Source: a virus. Taken from it: DNA of 42,508 bases. Shown here in pieces: positions 1 through 8,718 of this stretch. The stretch's first letter is position 1, and each line of letters begins with the position of its first letter. Under the pieces are notes generated by a model. The model was not told the origin of the DNA, ran no database searches, and worked only from the letters and a program-made list of their open reading frames with translations. The position numbers were made by a program, and so were the translations under genes. The DNA is taken from positions 1-42,508 of IMG/VR virus record IMGVR_UViG_3300012005_000015, one strand, 5' to 3'.

Positions 1-491
1 TGGATGCGCGATGCGTTGGCCCCCGGAGGGATCGTGGGGCCAGAAAACACCGTGTTTGCTGGCTGAACACTCCCACCAACGCCACGGACCGCCCAACCGT
101 CCGTCCCGCAGGTGTACACCGTGTTGGGCGTGATCGCCGTGTTCTGGTAGGGCTGGCCATAGTTGGCGACGGTGCAGGCGATGCTCAAACTCATTGGCGT
201 GCCCGCGCCCGTGATCCGAGGCCAGTTGATCTGCGTGGCCGGATCGACCTGCGTCTGCGCTCCCGCCACAGCAGCGAAGAGCGTCCAATAAGCAGGAGTG
301 GTCGCAGGTGGATTGCCTGTGTTTCCACCTTGCAACGAGACGTAAGTATTACCGTTCAATATAACGGAGTCGCTTTGGTTGTATCTCGTAGCTGAGTTGT
401 AAACACCCATGAACGTCATCGCCGTTCGCGACTGAGCCATTAGAGCGGTAGCCAAGACAAATATCCAAACAACAAACCAGCTTCGTTTCAT
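1..491 (-). CDS. Fibre-like secreted protein with carbohydrate-binding-type domain (3' end outside window)
   Basis: The ATG at 491 opens a frame running off the left edge after 163 codons. Residues 1-20 look like a signal peptide (MKRSW, then a hydrophobic stretch, then AQS). Residues about 30-70 match the CBM5/12-like pattern of aromatic, GD-like, NGNTYVSL, P..TPAYWTLF, as in chitin-binding or adhesion modules. Near residue 150 comes NTVFSGP, a linker motif common in tail fibres and secreted adhesins, usually followed by FRALVPADIP-like sequence; that part would lie outside the window. It follows the minor tail gene by 13 nt. A signal peptide is odd for a virion protein, so this could be a fibre or a lysogeny-expressed surface protein. 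The frame is real; the role is inferred. Confidence 0.7.
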   Translation of the reverse strand, partial: MKRSWFVVWIFVLATALMAQSRTAMTFMGVYNSATRYNQSDSVILNGNTYVSLQGGNTGNPPATTPAYWTLFAAVAGAQTQVDPATQINWPRITGAGTPMSLSIACTVANYGQPYQNTAITPNTVYTCGTDGWAVRGVGGSVQPANTVFSGPTIPPGANASRI

Positions 492-504
492 AACTCCCGC
501 TTTC

Positions 505-1143
505 TTATACAACTGGATTCCATTGCAACGCACCATCGACAATTTCCAACTCGTACACAACTCCCAAAACGGTATCGGTTGATCCGATGGCACTATAAGG
601 CCCACTTACACCACTCGCTGTACCTGGCACCCACTGCAAGGCACCGTTGTTGAACGTCAAGTCGTAGATTTCACCTGTAACTGTGTCTGTCAACGCAACA
701 CCCGTAAGTGGAGGGGGAGGCCCGCCGTTGTCTCCGTATACTCCCCACTCAGCAATGATCGCTGCGTCTGCAACAGCATTGATCGGCATCGGCGTTACTT
801 CCAAGGTCGCGCCAAGCTTATAGGTAAGCCCTTGTTGTCCAACCGTTCCAAAGGTGCCAGGTACAAACTGAGCTGTGTACAACGTAGGTAGAGCACCTTC
901 AAAGATAAGCTTGATCTGAAACGGGCTTGCACCTTTGCCTAGCGAGCGAAAGAATGCACGGATGTAGTTATAGCGAACCTGCCCGCACGTCCATATCACA
1001 TCAATCTTCGACGTAGCTCCGATGTAGTCTGCGCGTGATCGCGACGAACCGCCGTCCATAGTTCCCGAGTTCACAATCTCATCGCCGTCAAGCACGCGAT
1101 AACTACCGGAGTCTGGTAACGCATTCAAAAAAGGTAAGCTCAA
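505..1143 (-). CDS. Minor tail protein (gpM-like by position)
   Basis: 212 aa. The start is TTG, overlapping the tape-measure stop as TTGA, with GGAGAG five bases upstream, which decides the start. The N-terminal ~120 residues have a beta-rich tail outline, with a conserved-looking ASPFQIKLIFEGALPTLYTA stretch, and would correspond by position to lambda gpM at the tail tip. The C-terminus carries two copies of a ~25-residue unit (TDTVTGEIYDL..NGALQWVP and TDTVLGVVYEL..DGALQWNP) after a PPPP linker. These suggest a duplicated small exposed domain. I do not recognise a named family with certainty; the role is inferred mainly from its place directly after the tape measure. Confidence 0.75.
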   Translation of the reverse strand: MSLPFLNALPDSGSYRVLDGDEIVNSGTMDGGSSRSRADYIGATSKIDVIWTCGQVRYNYIRAFFRSLGKGASPFQIKLIFEGALPTLYTAQFVPGTFGTVGQQGLTYKLGATLEVTPMPINAVADAAIIAEWGVYGDNGGPPPPLTGVALTDTVTGEIYDLTFNNGALQWVPGTASGVSGPYSAIGSTDTVLGVVYELEIVDGALQWNPVV

Positions 1144-4100
1144 TTTGCTCTCCGACGCTGCAAGTTGGTGTTGGCTCGCATCGACTTACTCGTTGCTGAG
1201 TTCGGGTTGTTTATCGCATTCGCACCGGCAGCGTCACTATGCTGGAATACCGCTTGCTTTGCGATGATGCGGATGCGGTTCTCACTGACATGCTGGGTAT
1301 CAATCTGCACACCTGCGTAGTTGTGAACCTCGACAGCCATAGGTGCAGGCGTGCGGCCTGTGTTCGACGACTGGCCCTGTGGGGTTGCAAACGGGTTGTA
1401 TGCCTTCGGTACAACAGCCTCGCCTTCGTGGATGTTCGCGAGCATATCGCGGGGAACGTAGTTGGTGCCCACATCCAGCTTAGGAGCGGCAGCGCCGACA
1501 GCTTGCACGCTTGCCATACCAGCGATTGCACCGGCAGCGTTCGCACCGAAGGACGAGAGCGAGACAGCTTCGGCCAGCGACCATGCAGGCCCGCTCAACA
1601 TGCTCATCGCAGCATACTGAGCGAGCGATACAGCGCCGATAGCAGCAATGCTTGCGGCAGCATTCATCGCGGTCTGCTTTGTCGTATCCGTTGGGCCAGG
1701 TGCAAGGTGCAAGAGCTTCTGAAGCGTGTTGATAACCAACAACTGAAGGCCCAGCTTGATAAGGCTGCTAATCATCTCACCAATGGCGCTGCGAGCGAGT
1801 TCCTTCCATGCCTTACCCCAATCTTCGCCGTATGCAATGGCGCGGCCAACGGTATCCGCTACGCCATTGGCAATCGTGGAGAACACACCAGAGATGCTTT
1901 GCTTCAACCCAGCAGCGAACGTCGTTACACCCTTGACGAAATCCTGTAGAGCGCCAGTAAATACGTTATACGGATTCTTCTCTGTCCCTGTGCTCAACTG
2001 TTGATCGTTCAACGCTCCCGCATTATGCACCTTCTGACTATTCGCGGCCTCTTGCGACAACGCACCGGCCTTCACTGCGATAGCAGCAGCTTGTTCGCTC
2101 ATAGCATTCTTTTCGAGCAAATTATTCTGCGCATTCAACAGCTTGTTTGACTCTTGGTCCAAGTCGTTCTTTTTCTGTTGTGCGGCGATCAGAGGAGACA
2201 ATTCAGCGTTGACCTTTGCAATCTCAGTATCGGAATAGCCGAATGGATGCTGTGAATCAACATTGGATTTACGGAGCTGTGTATCGAAGGAAGCAAGACT
2301 GTCCTTCGTCTTTATTTGACTTGTTGTTCCAAAGTTCTTGAAGCTGTTACTGTTCTGATCCTCCATATCGTTCTTGTACTTTGTAACGGCGCTAGTAGCT
2401 TCTTCGTAAGCGTCCTTGGTCTTATGAATGCCTTGCACTGCCTGTTCATCCGACAGAACACCGTCAGCTTTCAGCTTTGCGATAGCAAACAACGTCGCTT
2501 CGTACTTCGCGGCAGGTTCATGCACCAACGAATAGATGGAAGCTAGTTGCAGCATATAATTCTTACTTTCGATGATGGTGCCTATCTGATCGCTGTACGC
2601 ATTCTTCTCAGCGAGAGTCAGAACGATGTCTTTTTCCTTAGCCGCTGCTAGAAGCTTGTTCATCAGGGCAGCTTCCTTCAAAGCATCACTATACAAGCCG
2701 ATGTTTGAAATCTCGCCCGTTAGCTTGGATGACTCGTTGTTCTTCCACTTCTCTTGATCCGCAATGGCATTGCGTTGCGCGAGTTCGAGAGCTGAGAGCT
2801 TTGGAACGTTCTGGTGCATAAGGTGCATGTTGGAACCGGCGCTTTGCAGGAAGCCTAATTTCTCCTGCGGCGATGCCTTCTGGCCTGAGTTATCCATGAC
2901 GGTTTGATAATGCACGTATGCCGCTTCCAGTTTCTTCCACTGAATCTCAGCAGCCTTGTTGTCATTTAGTGCCTTTGCCGCTTCGTCCCTTTGGTGACGT
3001 TTCACCTGTACATCCTGATCGCCCAATAAATTCTGGTTACGCTGCTGTTCATTCAGCGTATTTATTGCGCCGGTCTGCAACGCGATGACCGCCGAGTAGT
3101 CGCGTGTGCCGTTCATAAGGTTCATCAGGCCGAAACTACCTTCGCGCATAGCAAAGTTGTAATCGCCCTGTTTCTTTTGCGATGCATCGAGAGCATCGTT
3201 CAACTGCTTCAATGCAGCGGTACGAAACTGCGTCAGTTGAACGTTGCTGTTCTTGACTTCTTCAGCCGCGCTATCCTGAGTAGCTTTCTTGTATTCGGCA
3301 GTGGACGAGAAGCCGCGCTCTTTCGCAGTCTTATCGATGTTCGGATCAGACAAGTTGCTACGTGCTTCAGCGATCCGCGCTTGCACGTCTTGTTGCTGTC
3401 TAGCAATCTCAGCTAAGATGCCGCCGATTTGATTGGTAGTGTCTTGTGTGGGGGCAGAGTCGCTAATCAGTCCGCCGATTGTAGTTACCCTGTTATCCTT
3501 CGCTTTAGCGAGTTCCTGAAACTTCTTTAGATCGGCATCTAGCGACTTACCTAGATCGTCCGATCCCTTCAATAAGCTATCCAACACCAGTTTCATTCCA
3601 GTGTTAGGATCATACTTCTTCTCAAGCTTGTCGTTGACCTGAGTTAGCTTGTCAATGGTCATTTCAAGATCATCGTTCGTCTTACGTAATGGATCAGTGA
3701 TGCTGCGGAATGCTTCGGCAATAGCATTGCCTGCATTCTTAGCAGCGTCATACAACTTCGTTACAGCTTCAATCATCTGGTACAGAACAGCCAACAATGC
3801 CAACGCTCCGATGAATACGAAGGCTTGCTGCAAGATTGGGCCAAGACCAAGAATCTTTGTGATGAAGTTTGCAGCGGCCCGATTCGTGCTCAGTGTGCGG
3901 CCTTCAAGCATTCCCATCGCAGCGGCAGCAGAGACGTTGGCGCTAACCAACCCACGAGCTGCGCCCGCTGCCTCGGCTTCCGACACTGCATTCTGCCGCA
4001 TTGCTCCTGAGCTACGAGTTGCCGCGCTCGCTACGCTACCTTCCGTTGTAGCTAACGCCTCTTGTGCAACAGAAAGTCGCTCGCTCGCTACTGTCTGCGA

Positions 4101-4901
4101 ATCAAGCAAGATTATTTCTTCGCGCCGGATGTTGCCCATTTGCTCTTCAAGCATGGACATTTGCGACCCTTGAGCTGCGCTTGTTGCTCGCTCTATCCGC
4201 AAATCCTGTTCTGCTAACGCCTCGGCTTCAGTCGCCGCCGTGATCTCCGCACGCTGAGCGGCTACGCCCTGGTCGTTAGCCATTGACGCAGGACTACGTT
4301 GAATGATGTCGGTCTTCAGCGAAGCGAGTTCGCGAGCACGCGCCAGCTCCGAAGCAGATGCGATCTGACGATCTGTAATAATCTGCTCTTTTACCCATTC
4401 GGCTTGCAAACGCTGTTCGGCCAAGACCTGAAGATCGGCAGCAGCAACAGCCTGTAAGAAGCCGTCAACCCTTACCTGGCGCATACTCGCTTCTTCCGCA
4501 AGTGCTGCCTTTGCCTGTGCCGATGCTTCCTTATCTGCGAGTGCCGCTGCGACCGTCTCAGCTCGCGTTGCTGCCTTCGCTTCGCGTAATGCTATAGCCG
4601 CCTGGGATTGCTGCCGGTAGGCCGTTGTGAGAGCGCCTGCTGAGCTTGCAGCGTTCACCTGGCTCTGAGCTAAGCCGTTGGCGCTCATTGTAAGCGTCAA
4701 CGTACCGTCTTCGATGCTCTTGAGCATCTGAGCTAGGCCGGTAAGCCCTGAAGATTCGATGCCTGCAAGCTGGGCCTTCAGTGACCCCACAGACGTACTA
4801 GCCTTGTCCGCACTATCGGCAATCTGGACAATTTTAGTCGCGATCCCTGCGTCTACTTTGTCTTGAAGGACAATATCAATCGAGTTCGTTGTGTCGGCCA
4901 T
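1140..4901 (-). CDS. Tail tape measure protein
   Basis: 1253 aa, the longest gene of the tail block. It sets tail length and is ejected with the DNA. The N-terminal ~340 residues are Ala/Glu/Gln-rich and predicted coiled coil. A strong hydrophobic segment follows at about residues 340-375 (FITKILGLGPILQQAFVFIG onward), then long helical Lys/Gln/Asn-rich stretches. A second hydrophobic, Ala-rich block lies at about 1080-1160. The C-terminus has the typical DVGTNYVPRDMLANIHEGEA motif of many tape measures. The start at 4901 has only a weak Shine-Dalgarno, and an exact copy of the phage 18-bp operator-like palindrome covers the start codon. Confidence 0.95.
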   Translation of the reverse strand: MADTTNSIDIVLQDKVDAGIATKIVQIADSADKASTSVGSLKAQLAGIESSGLTGLAQMLKSIEDGTLTLTMSANGLAQSQVNAASSAGALTTAYRQQSQAAIALREAKAATRAETVAAALADKEASAQAKAALAEEASMRQVRVDGFLQAVAAADLQVLAEQRLQAEWVKEQIITDRQIASASELARARELASLKTDIIQRSPASMANDQGVAAQRAEITAATEAEALAEQDLRIERATSAAQGSQMSMLEEQMGNIRREEIILLDSQTVASERLSVAQEALATTEGSVASAATRSSGAMRQNAVSEAEAAGAARGLVSANVSAAAAMGMLEGRTLSTNRAAANFITKILGLGPILQQAFVFIGALALLAVLYQMIEAVTKLYDAAKNAGNAIAEAFRSITDPLRKTNDDLEMTIDKLTQVNDKLEKKYDPNTGMKLVLDSLLKGSDDLGKSLDADLKKFQELAKAKDNRVTTIGGLISDSAPTQDTTNQIGGILAEIARQQQDVQARIAEARSNLSDPNIDKTAKERGFSSTAEYKKATQDSAAEEVKNSNVQLTQFRTAALKQLNDALDASQKKQGDYNFAMREGSFGLMNLMNGTRDYSAVIALQTGAINTLNEQQRNQNLLGDQDVQVKRHQRDEAAKALNDNKAAEIQWKKLEAAYVHYQTVMDNSGQKASPQEKLGFLQSAGSNMHLMHQNVPKLSALELAQRNAIADQEKWKNNESSKLTGEISNIGLYSDALKEAALMNKLLAAAKEKDIVLTLAEKNAYSDQIGTIIESKNYMLQLASIYSLVHEPAAKYEATLFAIAKLKADGVLSDEQAVQGIHKTKDAYEEATSAVTKYKNDMEDQNSNSFKNFGTTSQIKTKDSLASFDTQLRKSNVDSQHPFGYSDTEIAKVNAELSPLIAAQQKKNDLDQESNKLLNAQNNLLEKNAMSEQAAAIAVKAGALSQEAANSQKVHNAGALNDQQLSTGTEKNPYNVFTGALQDFVKGVTTFAAGLKQSISGVFSTIANGVADTVGRAIAYGEDWGKAWKELARSAIGEMISSLIKLGLQLLVINTLQKLLHLAPGPTDTTKQTAMNAAASIAAIGAVSLAQYAAMSMLSGPAWSLAEAVSLSSFGANAAGAIAGMASVQAVGAAAPKLDVGTNYVPRDMLANIHEGEAVVPKAYNPFATPQGQSSNTGRTPAPMAVEVHNYAGVQIDTQHVSENRIRIIAKQAVFQHSDAAGANAINNPNSATSKSMRANTNLQRRRAN

Positions 4902-4909
4902 AGTCTACA
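4892..4909. promoter_or_regulatory. Operator-like 18-bp palindrome, site 1
   Basis: TGTCGGCCATAGTCTACA matches all 12 fixed positions of TGTnGnCnATnGnCnACA. It covers the tape-measure start codon (4899-4901) and the stop of the upstream gp10-like gene. No promoter is seen here, so it fits a stoperator-type site inside the late operon. Confidence 0.7.
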
Positions 4910-5399
4910 CGTCCCAACTTGTGATCTTAGCGCGAGTAACCGTCTCGCGGCCTAAAATAATAGCTCTCTCGACAAAATTGATTGCCTGCGAAGAATGGCC
5001 TTCATCTAGTGCTTGAATATACGGAAGCACATTAGTTATGTGGATAGATTGACCTGGCTTTGAGCTATCGATAACTGCGTTGCCCACAGATAATGCAGGC
5101 TCGATATTGGCTTGCCTTGTAGCTTCTGGATCGGCGCGGTGCTCCCATATTCTACCGCCGTTCTTCTGTACCATCCGGCCACCAGGGGAAGGTACGAAAG
5201 CAGCACGCGGCCCATCGGCAGGCGTATCGAGTTGAACTTGCCAGTTGCTTACTGCGTCACCTATATCTACAGGTGTAACTTGCAATAGATCAAAGTTGAT
5301 TGTGCGAGCGGCAGTCTGCTTTATGAGGTTTGCTTTGGCAGGAATACTAGCGGCTAACTCGCGCATGTTCTTCGCCAGGTCTGCTAGTGTTCCTGCCAT
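4905..5399 (-). CDS. HK97 gp10-like tail completion/neck protein
   Basis: 164 aa. The order of motifs is that of the HK97-gp10-like family of neck/tail-completion proteins: a helical N-terminus, VTPVDIGDAVSNWQVQLDTP (usually TPVDTGRARANW), then ITNVLPYIQALDEGHSSQA and a Phe-Val-containing C-terminal helix. In most siphophages this gene sits upstream of the tail tube gene. Here it lies between the assembly chaperones and the tape measure, which is unusual. The start is ATG with AAAGG upstream. The family call is by motif outline and is fairly firm. Confidence 0.75.
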   Translation of the reverse strand: MAGTLADLAKNMRELAASIPAKANLIKQTAARTINFDLLQVTPVDIGDAVSNWQVQLDTPADGPRAAFVPSPGGRMVQKNGGRIWEHRADPEATRQANIEPALSVGNAVIDSSKPGQSIHITNVLPYIQALDEGHSSQAINFVERAIILGRETVTRAKITSWDV

Positions 5400-5401
5400 A
5401 G

Positions 5402-5728
5402 CTAGGTGCCTTTCTTTGCTTCGGCATCATCAGAGAGCTTCTTTATGTTGGCGTGGTCCATCGCTTTGATGTGGGCGACTAACCGCTCAGTCTGATCTTC
5501 ATCCAGCCCATAAACATCGGCGTAATGAATGATTGAATGCCACGGTATGCTTGTCCAACCTTGGCCGTGATTGCGTTCTGTATCAAGATCAAAATAAGCG
5601 TTGTAGTAAAGAGCTAAGCCGTATCGAAGTAATGGCTCTTTGTTCAACTTCGATACGGCTATCTTCCTTAGTCTATTCATGCTCTTGTTGACATCTTGCC
5701 TGCCCGCGTCTTCAAAGGCATACAGCAA
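5402..5728 (-). CDS. Tail assembly chaperone, downstream (T-like) part, probably made by -1 frameshift
   Basis: The frame is open well upstream of the nominal TTG at 5728, which has no Shine-Dalgarno. It is in the -1 frame relative to the preceding chaperone gene, whose stop is at 5737-5739. This is the usual layout of the gpG/gpGT chaperone pair that binds tape measure and tail tube subunits. The 108-residue part is helical and basic, with an IPWHSIIHYADVYGLDEDQT motif like the second chaperone segment of other siphophages. With a -1 slip at the AAA codon at 5743-5745 the fusion would be about 255 aa. If translated independently it would start at the TTG. Confidence 0.75.
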   Translation of the reverse strand: MLYAFEDAGRQDVNKSMNRLRKIAVSKLNKEPLLRYGLALYYNAYFDLDTERNHGQGWTSIPWHSIIHYADVYGLDEDQTERLVAHIKAMDHANIKKLSDDAEAKKGT

Positions 5729-5736
5729 GACATCAA

Positions 5737-6168
5737 CTAGGTTTTTGAGTCTGTTGCAATCTCCTCGGCACGGAAGTTCGACATCTTGCCTGCGTTCTCT
5801 TTGAGCGCGACATAAAGATCAGGCAGAGCCTTGAACAACCGTTCTGCGTTCTCGGTCGTAAACGGCACACAGCCGTTATCCGAGTGCTCTTCCGGCGAGA
5901 AGAGTTCAGGGCACTTCAGACCACGCCAGCCCAGCAGAATGACGGCGATGAAAATCTTCAGCGTGATCGATTCGTCGATGGCTGGATCGAGGTTATCGTT
6001 GCGGATCGCGTGGATGTGTGGCTTGGTCTCGGCTTCCAACATCTTCTGATACCGCTTGTTGGTCTTGCCCATACGCGAGAGACGAAAGAATGCTTCGTTG
6101 TCGAACGTGCATTCGATGCCTTCGACTTCAGCCTTGCGGTCGGTAGCAAACTGCGCAAACAATGACAT
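5737..6168 (-). CDS. Tail assembly chaperone (gpG-like)
   Basis: 143 aa. The GWRGLKCP...VPFTTENAERLF..LPDLY..L outline followed by SNFR near the end is characteristic of phage tail assembly chaperones, which keep the tape measure soluble while tube protein polymerises. It lies between the tail tube gene and the tape measure, as expected. ATG start with a purine-rich GGAG upstream (CAGGAGTTTCAA). The last codons, TCA AAA ACC TAG, contain an A5 run where a ribosome could slip into the downstream frame. Confidence 0.85.
   Translation of the reverse strand: MSLFAQFATDRKAEVEGIECTFDNEAFFRLSRMGKTNKRYQKMLEAETKPHIHAIRNDNLDPAIDESITLKIFIAVILLGWRGLKCPELFSPEEHSDNGCVPFTTENAERLFKALPDLYVALKENAGKMSNFRAEEIATDSKT
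5740..5748 (-). other. Candidate -1 ribosomal frameshift site (TCAAAAACC)
   Basis: In the chaperone frame the codons are TCA AAA ACC, then TAG. A P-site tRNA-Lys on AAA can re-pair perfectly one base back (AAA), giving K-N-L-V-D-V and continuing into the downstream chaperone frame. It is not a textbook X XXY YYZ heptamer, because the A-site ACC would mismatch. The site is therefore a candidate, not certain. Confidence 0.45.
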
Positions 6169-6191
6169 TTGAAACTCCTGGTAGTGAGATA

Positions 6192-6215
6192 CAAGGGGGT
6201 ATCTCTACCCCCTTG
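6192..6215 (-). terminator. Strong hairpin after the tail tube gene
   Basis: CAAGGGGGTA / TACCCCCTTG form a perfect 10-bp stem with a 4-nt loop. The hairpin sits between the tail tube stop and the chaperone start. It lacks a U tract on the transcribed side, so it may act as a partial terminator or as an mRNA 3'-end stabiliser favouring tube protein over downstream products. Confidence 0.6.
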
Positions 6216-6229
6216 CTCGGTGCGACAGC

Positions 6230-7885
6230 TTAGCCGACGTATTCCGCCATAGCCGAAGCTGGTAGATAGGTGAAGTTGTTGTAAAGCGTGGTGTAGTTCT
6301 CCACACCAGGCGAAGCAGTGTGGGTTACGTCTGCCATGATCGGCTTGTTCTGTTCCACCTTTAGACCCTTGGTGCCCAGCGTCAGCAACGGAAGATCAAG
6401 GATGAAACCGGCGTTCTCTTTGGCGAAGATGTTGGTGAGGCCAACGTTCGCATTCTGACGGACAGCCTGAAGTGCGGCGATGTCGTCGAAGTAGCAAGTA
6501 AGAGACCCTGATACATCGAAGTTGCCAGTGTTCGCTTCAAAGCCGCCAACTACGCCGATAGCTTTGTTGGTCTTCGTGTTGTTGTTGATTACAAGCTTCT
6601 CGTTCGTCGCATAGCCGAAGAGCGGAGCTTGAGTGGTCTTGGTTGTGTCTATGATGTACAGCAACATCGCATACATATCCTGCGACGTGTTGTAAGCATC
6701 TTCAGGGGTGAGTGGAACATACGTTCCTGGCAACGAAGCAAGATACGCCTGTTCGGTGTTCATCCCAACGAACGTGAAGTCGCAAGCAAGCTTGCTATTG
6801 GACGGGATTGTAAGCGTGAACTCGTTGGGAACCGCACCGCTCACATATTCCAGGTTGTCTTCGTTGTTCACACCTTGCCCCAGGTAACGCTGCAAGGTGT
6901 ACGTGGTGCGAACGATGTTGGCCGGAATAGGCTCGTTGCGGATCACCGTGCCGAAGTACATGCTCACGAAACCCGACACGCCTACAGGTGTAGAACCACC
7001 CGCTCCAGTGCCCAAAGCCCAACTTTCGGAACCGATCGATAGATCGAATACGAGCTGAGTTGCGCTGATCGAACCAATGCGACAGTAGCCGCGATTGCGA
7101 ACATTGCCCGCTCCAACAAAGTTATGCTCGCTTGCCGATACGTCAACGAGCATATCGTCAGCATCGCCAAGATACACCCACTCACCGGGCATGAGGCCAA
7201 GGGTGGTGAAATTGATCGTTGCTGCCGACTCAAGGAATGGTTGGATCACCGGGCCACCGCTGTAGATAGAACCAGGTCCATAGAGCAACACGTCACCGCT
7301 CAAAGCCGTACCCACAACCTCAAGAGCTGCTGTGGCGAGCGGCGCGGCGTCAGCCTGAAGCGCGGCGTTGGTTGCGCCCGATAGATAGGCACCAAGCGCG
7401 AGCGATCCGGCAGCACCGGCAGCGGCAGCATGAAGAATCGTGTTGTTTGCGGGAGCTGTAAAGCCGCTGGTTTTGACGAGAGCCATTGCGGGAAATACAG
7501 CGAGACCGGCAGCAGCGGTAACGTTGATTCCCAATCCGGCATTCAGAGTTACGCCAGTGATGACGACCGGCGCACCGTGGAGAGGCTGTGTCTGCGGTTT
7601 CTGGTGCGCAAAGGCGAAGAAGAAGCCCTGCAACAGCCGTGCCATCCGGCCTTGGATGAAATCGTGGGCGAATCCAGCCGTTACATCAAGATCGGTTACG
7701 GTTCCCTTGGAACGTTGCCGCGTAGCATTGATAGGCTCACGCGATACCGTCTTCAAGTCGCCGCCGAACGCAGAGTAGGTGTTTGGTTCCAATGGATACC
7801 ACACCGGCACTGCCGCAAGTACCTGTAAAGATACTTCTTCGGCGTAGGTAAGACCTGTCTTATTACTGTCAATCGTTGCGGGCAT
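6230..7885 (-). CDS. Major tail tube protein
   Basis: 551 aa, resembling the Phage_tube_2-type tail tube proteins: N-terminal MPATIDSNKTGLTYAEE, a repetitive beta-rich body, and a C-terminal TLYNNFTYLPASAMAEYVG. It would form the stacked rings of the tail tube. The length is large for a tube protein; an Ala/Gly-rich insert at about residues 110-200 probably forms an extra surface domain. ATG start at 7885 with TGAGGA upstream. A perfect hairpin follows the stop, as expected for a highly expressed structural gene. Confidence 0.8.
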   Translation of the reverse strand: MPATIDSNKTGLTYAEEVSLQVLAAVPVWYPLEPNTYSAFGGDLKTVSREPINATRQRSKGTVTDLDVTAGFAHDFIQGRMARLLQGFFFAFAHQKPQTQPLHGAPVVITGVTLNAGLGINVTAAAGLAVFPAMALVKTSGFTAPANNTILHAAAAGAAGSLALGAYLSGATNAALQADAAPLATAALEVVGTALSGDVLLYGPGSIYSGGPVIQPFLESAATINFTTLGLMPGEWVYLGDADDMLVDVSASEHNFVGAGNVRNRGYCRIGSISATQLVFDLSIGSESWALGTGAGGSTPVGVSGFVSMYFGTVIRNEPIPANIVRTTYTLQRYLGQGVNNEDNLEYVSGAVPNEFTLTIPSNSKLACDFTFVGMNTEQAYLASLPGTYVPLTPEDAYNTSQDMYAMLLYIIDTTKTTQAPLFGYATNEKLVINNNTKTNKAIGVVGGFEANTGNFDVSGSLTCYFDDIAALQAVRQNANVGLTNIFAKENAGFILDLPLLTLGTKGLKVEQNKPIMADVTHTASPGVENYTTLYNNFTYLPASAMAEYVG

Positions 7886-7897
7886 GGTATTTGTTCC

Positions 7898-8344
7898 TCA
7901 TTGAATTGTGCGATAGGTGCATGTAACAACTACATTCACTTGGTTTCGTGTTGCGTTGCCTGCGACTGGTGTAATCCGCTGGCCTTGAAACCAGATATAA
8001 CCCGAAGGCGAAGGCTTGCAAAAAGCGTTCTTGATTGTCGCTCCGATGATCTTTGCGACACGCAACGAAGAACCGCTTTGCTTAGGTGAATAAATCTGAA
8101 TGGAAAGTAAACCGATGTTGTCGCTGAAAGACTGGCCTTGATACCGGCACAGACTAGCTTGCTTCGAGAGAACGATCTTCAAATCACACTCAGCGTAAAT
8201 CTGTGTCGGGTCAGGCGTGCTAACAATAGCGTCTGGAAAATAGATCGCTGGCACGTAAGTAAGATCGATGCCCACAATGGCGGCAAGCCATGCACTGTTA
8301 GCAATACCAAACACTTCATCTTCGGCTTGGATATCAGTAATCAT
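7898..8344 (-). CDS. Tail terminator-like protein
   Basis: 148 aa. It lies directly before the tail tube gene and overlaps the preceding connector gene by 4 nt (ATGA). A small alpha/beta outline (helix, YAECDLKIVLSKQAS, a central IQIYSPKQSG strand, helix VAKIIGATIKNAF, strand VNVVVTCTYRTIQ) fits the DUF4128/gpU-like tail terminator fold that caps the tail tube. No unique motif proves it; position and fold outline carry the call. Confidence 0.6.
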   Translation of the reverse strand: MITDIQAEDEVFGIANSAWLAAIVGIDLTYVPAIYFPDAIVSTPDPTQIYAECDLKIVLSKQASLCRYQGQSFSDNIGLLSIQIYSPKQSGSSLRVAKIIGATIKNAFCKPSPSGYIWFQGQRITPVAGNATRNQVNVVVTCTYRTIQ

Positions 8345-8718
8345 GCTTTGAATACCAAGTACCAGATGATCGCAATACCGTTAGGTGCTACAGGGGTTGC
8401 AGACTTCAATACCAGCTTCGTTACACCGTCGCTACGAAGAATCACATCGTCGGCCTTCGGTATGAATGTCACACCTGCCATGATTGCCTTCTGTGTGCTC
8501 TCTTCGACGACCGATCCTTTGAGTAATGCCAAGAACGGTTGCGACTTGTCTACGGTGAATAGAATTGGTACTGGCGTCTGTGTGAGTGCTCCGTCAACGG
8601 TGATCCACGGTTGCGCAGCATTGGGCACAGACGGCAGAGCTTGCGTGTTCCACGCGCACAACTCACCGTCGCTTTGGACCGCTCGCGCCGCCAGCTTTGC
8701 AGCTTGAAGAAGGCTCAT
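8341..8718 (-). CDS. Probable head closure / head-tail joining protein
   Basis: 125 aa. It lies between the DnaT-like adaptor and the tail terminator, overlapping the former by 1 nt and the latter by 4 nt. The N-terminal helix is followed by beta-rich sequence (PWITVDGALTQTPVPILFTV, then a C-terminal NGIAIIWYLVFKA strand). I do not recognise the family. Connector position is the only evidence for a head-closure role. Confidence 0.5.
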   Translation of the reverse strand: MSLLQAAKLAARAVQSDGELCAWNTQALPSVPNAAQPWITVDGALTQTPVPILFTVDKSQPFLALLKGSVVEESTQKAIMAGVTFIPKADDVILRSDGVTKLVLKSATPVAPNGIAIIWYLVFKA

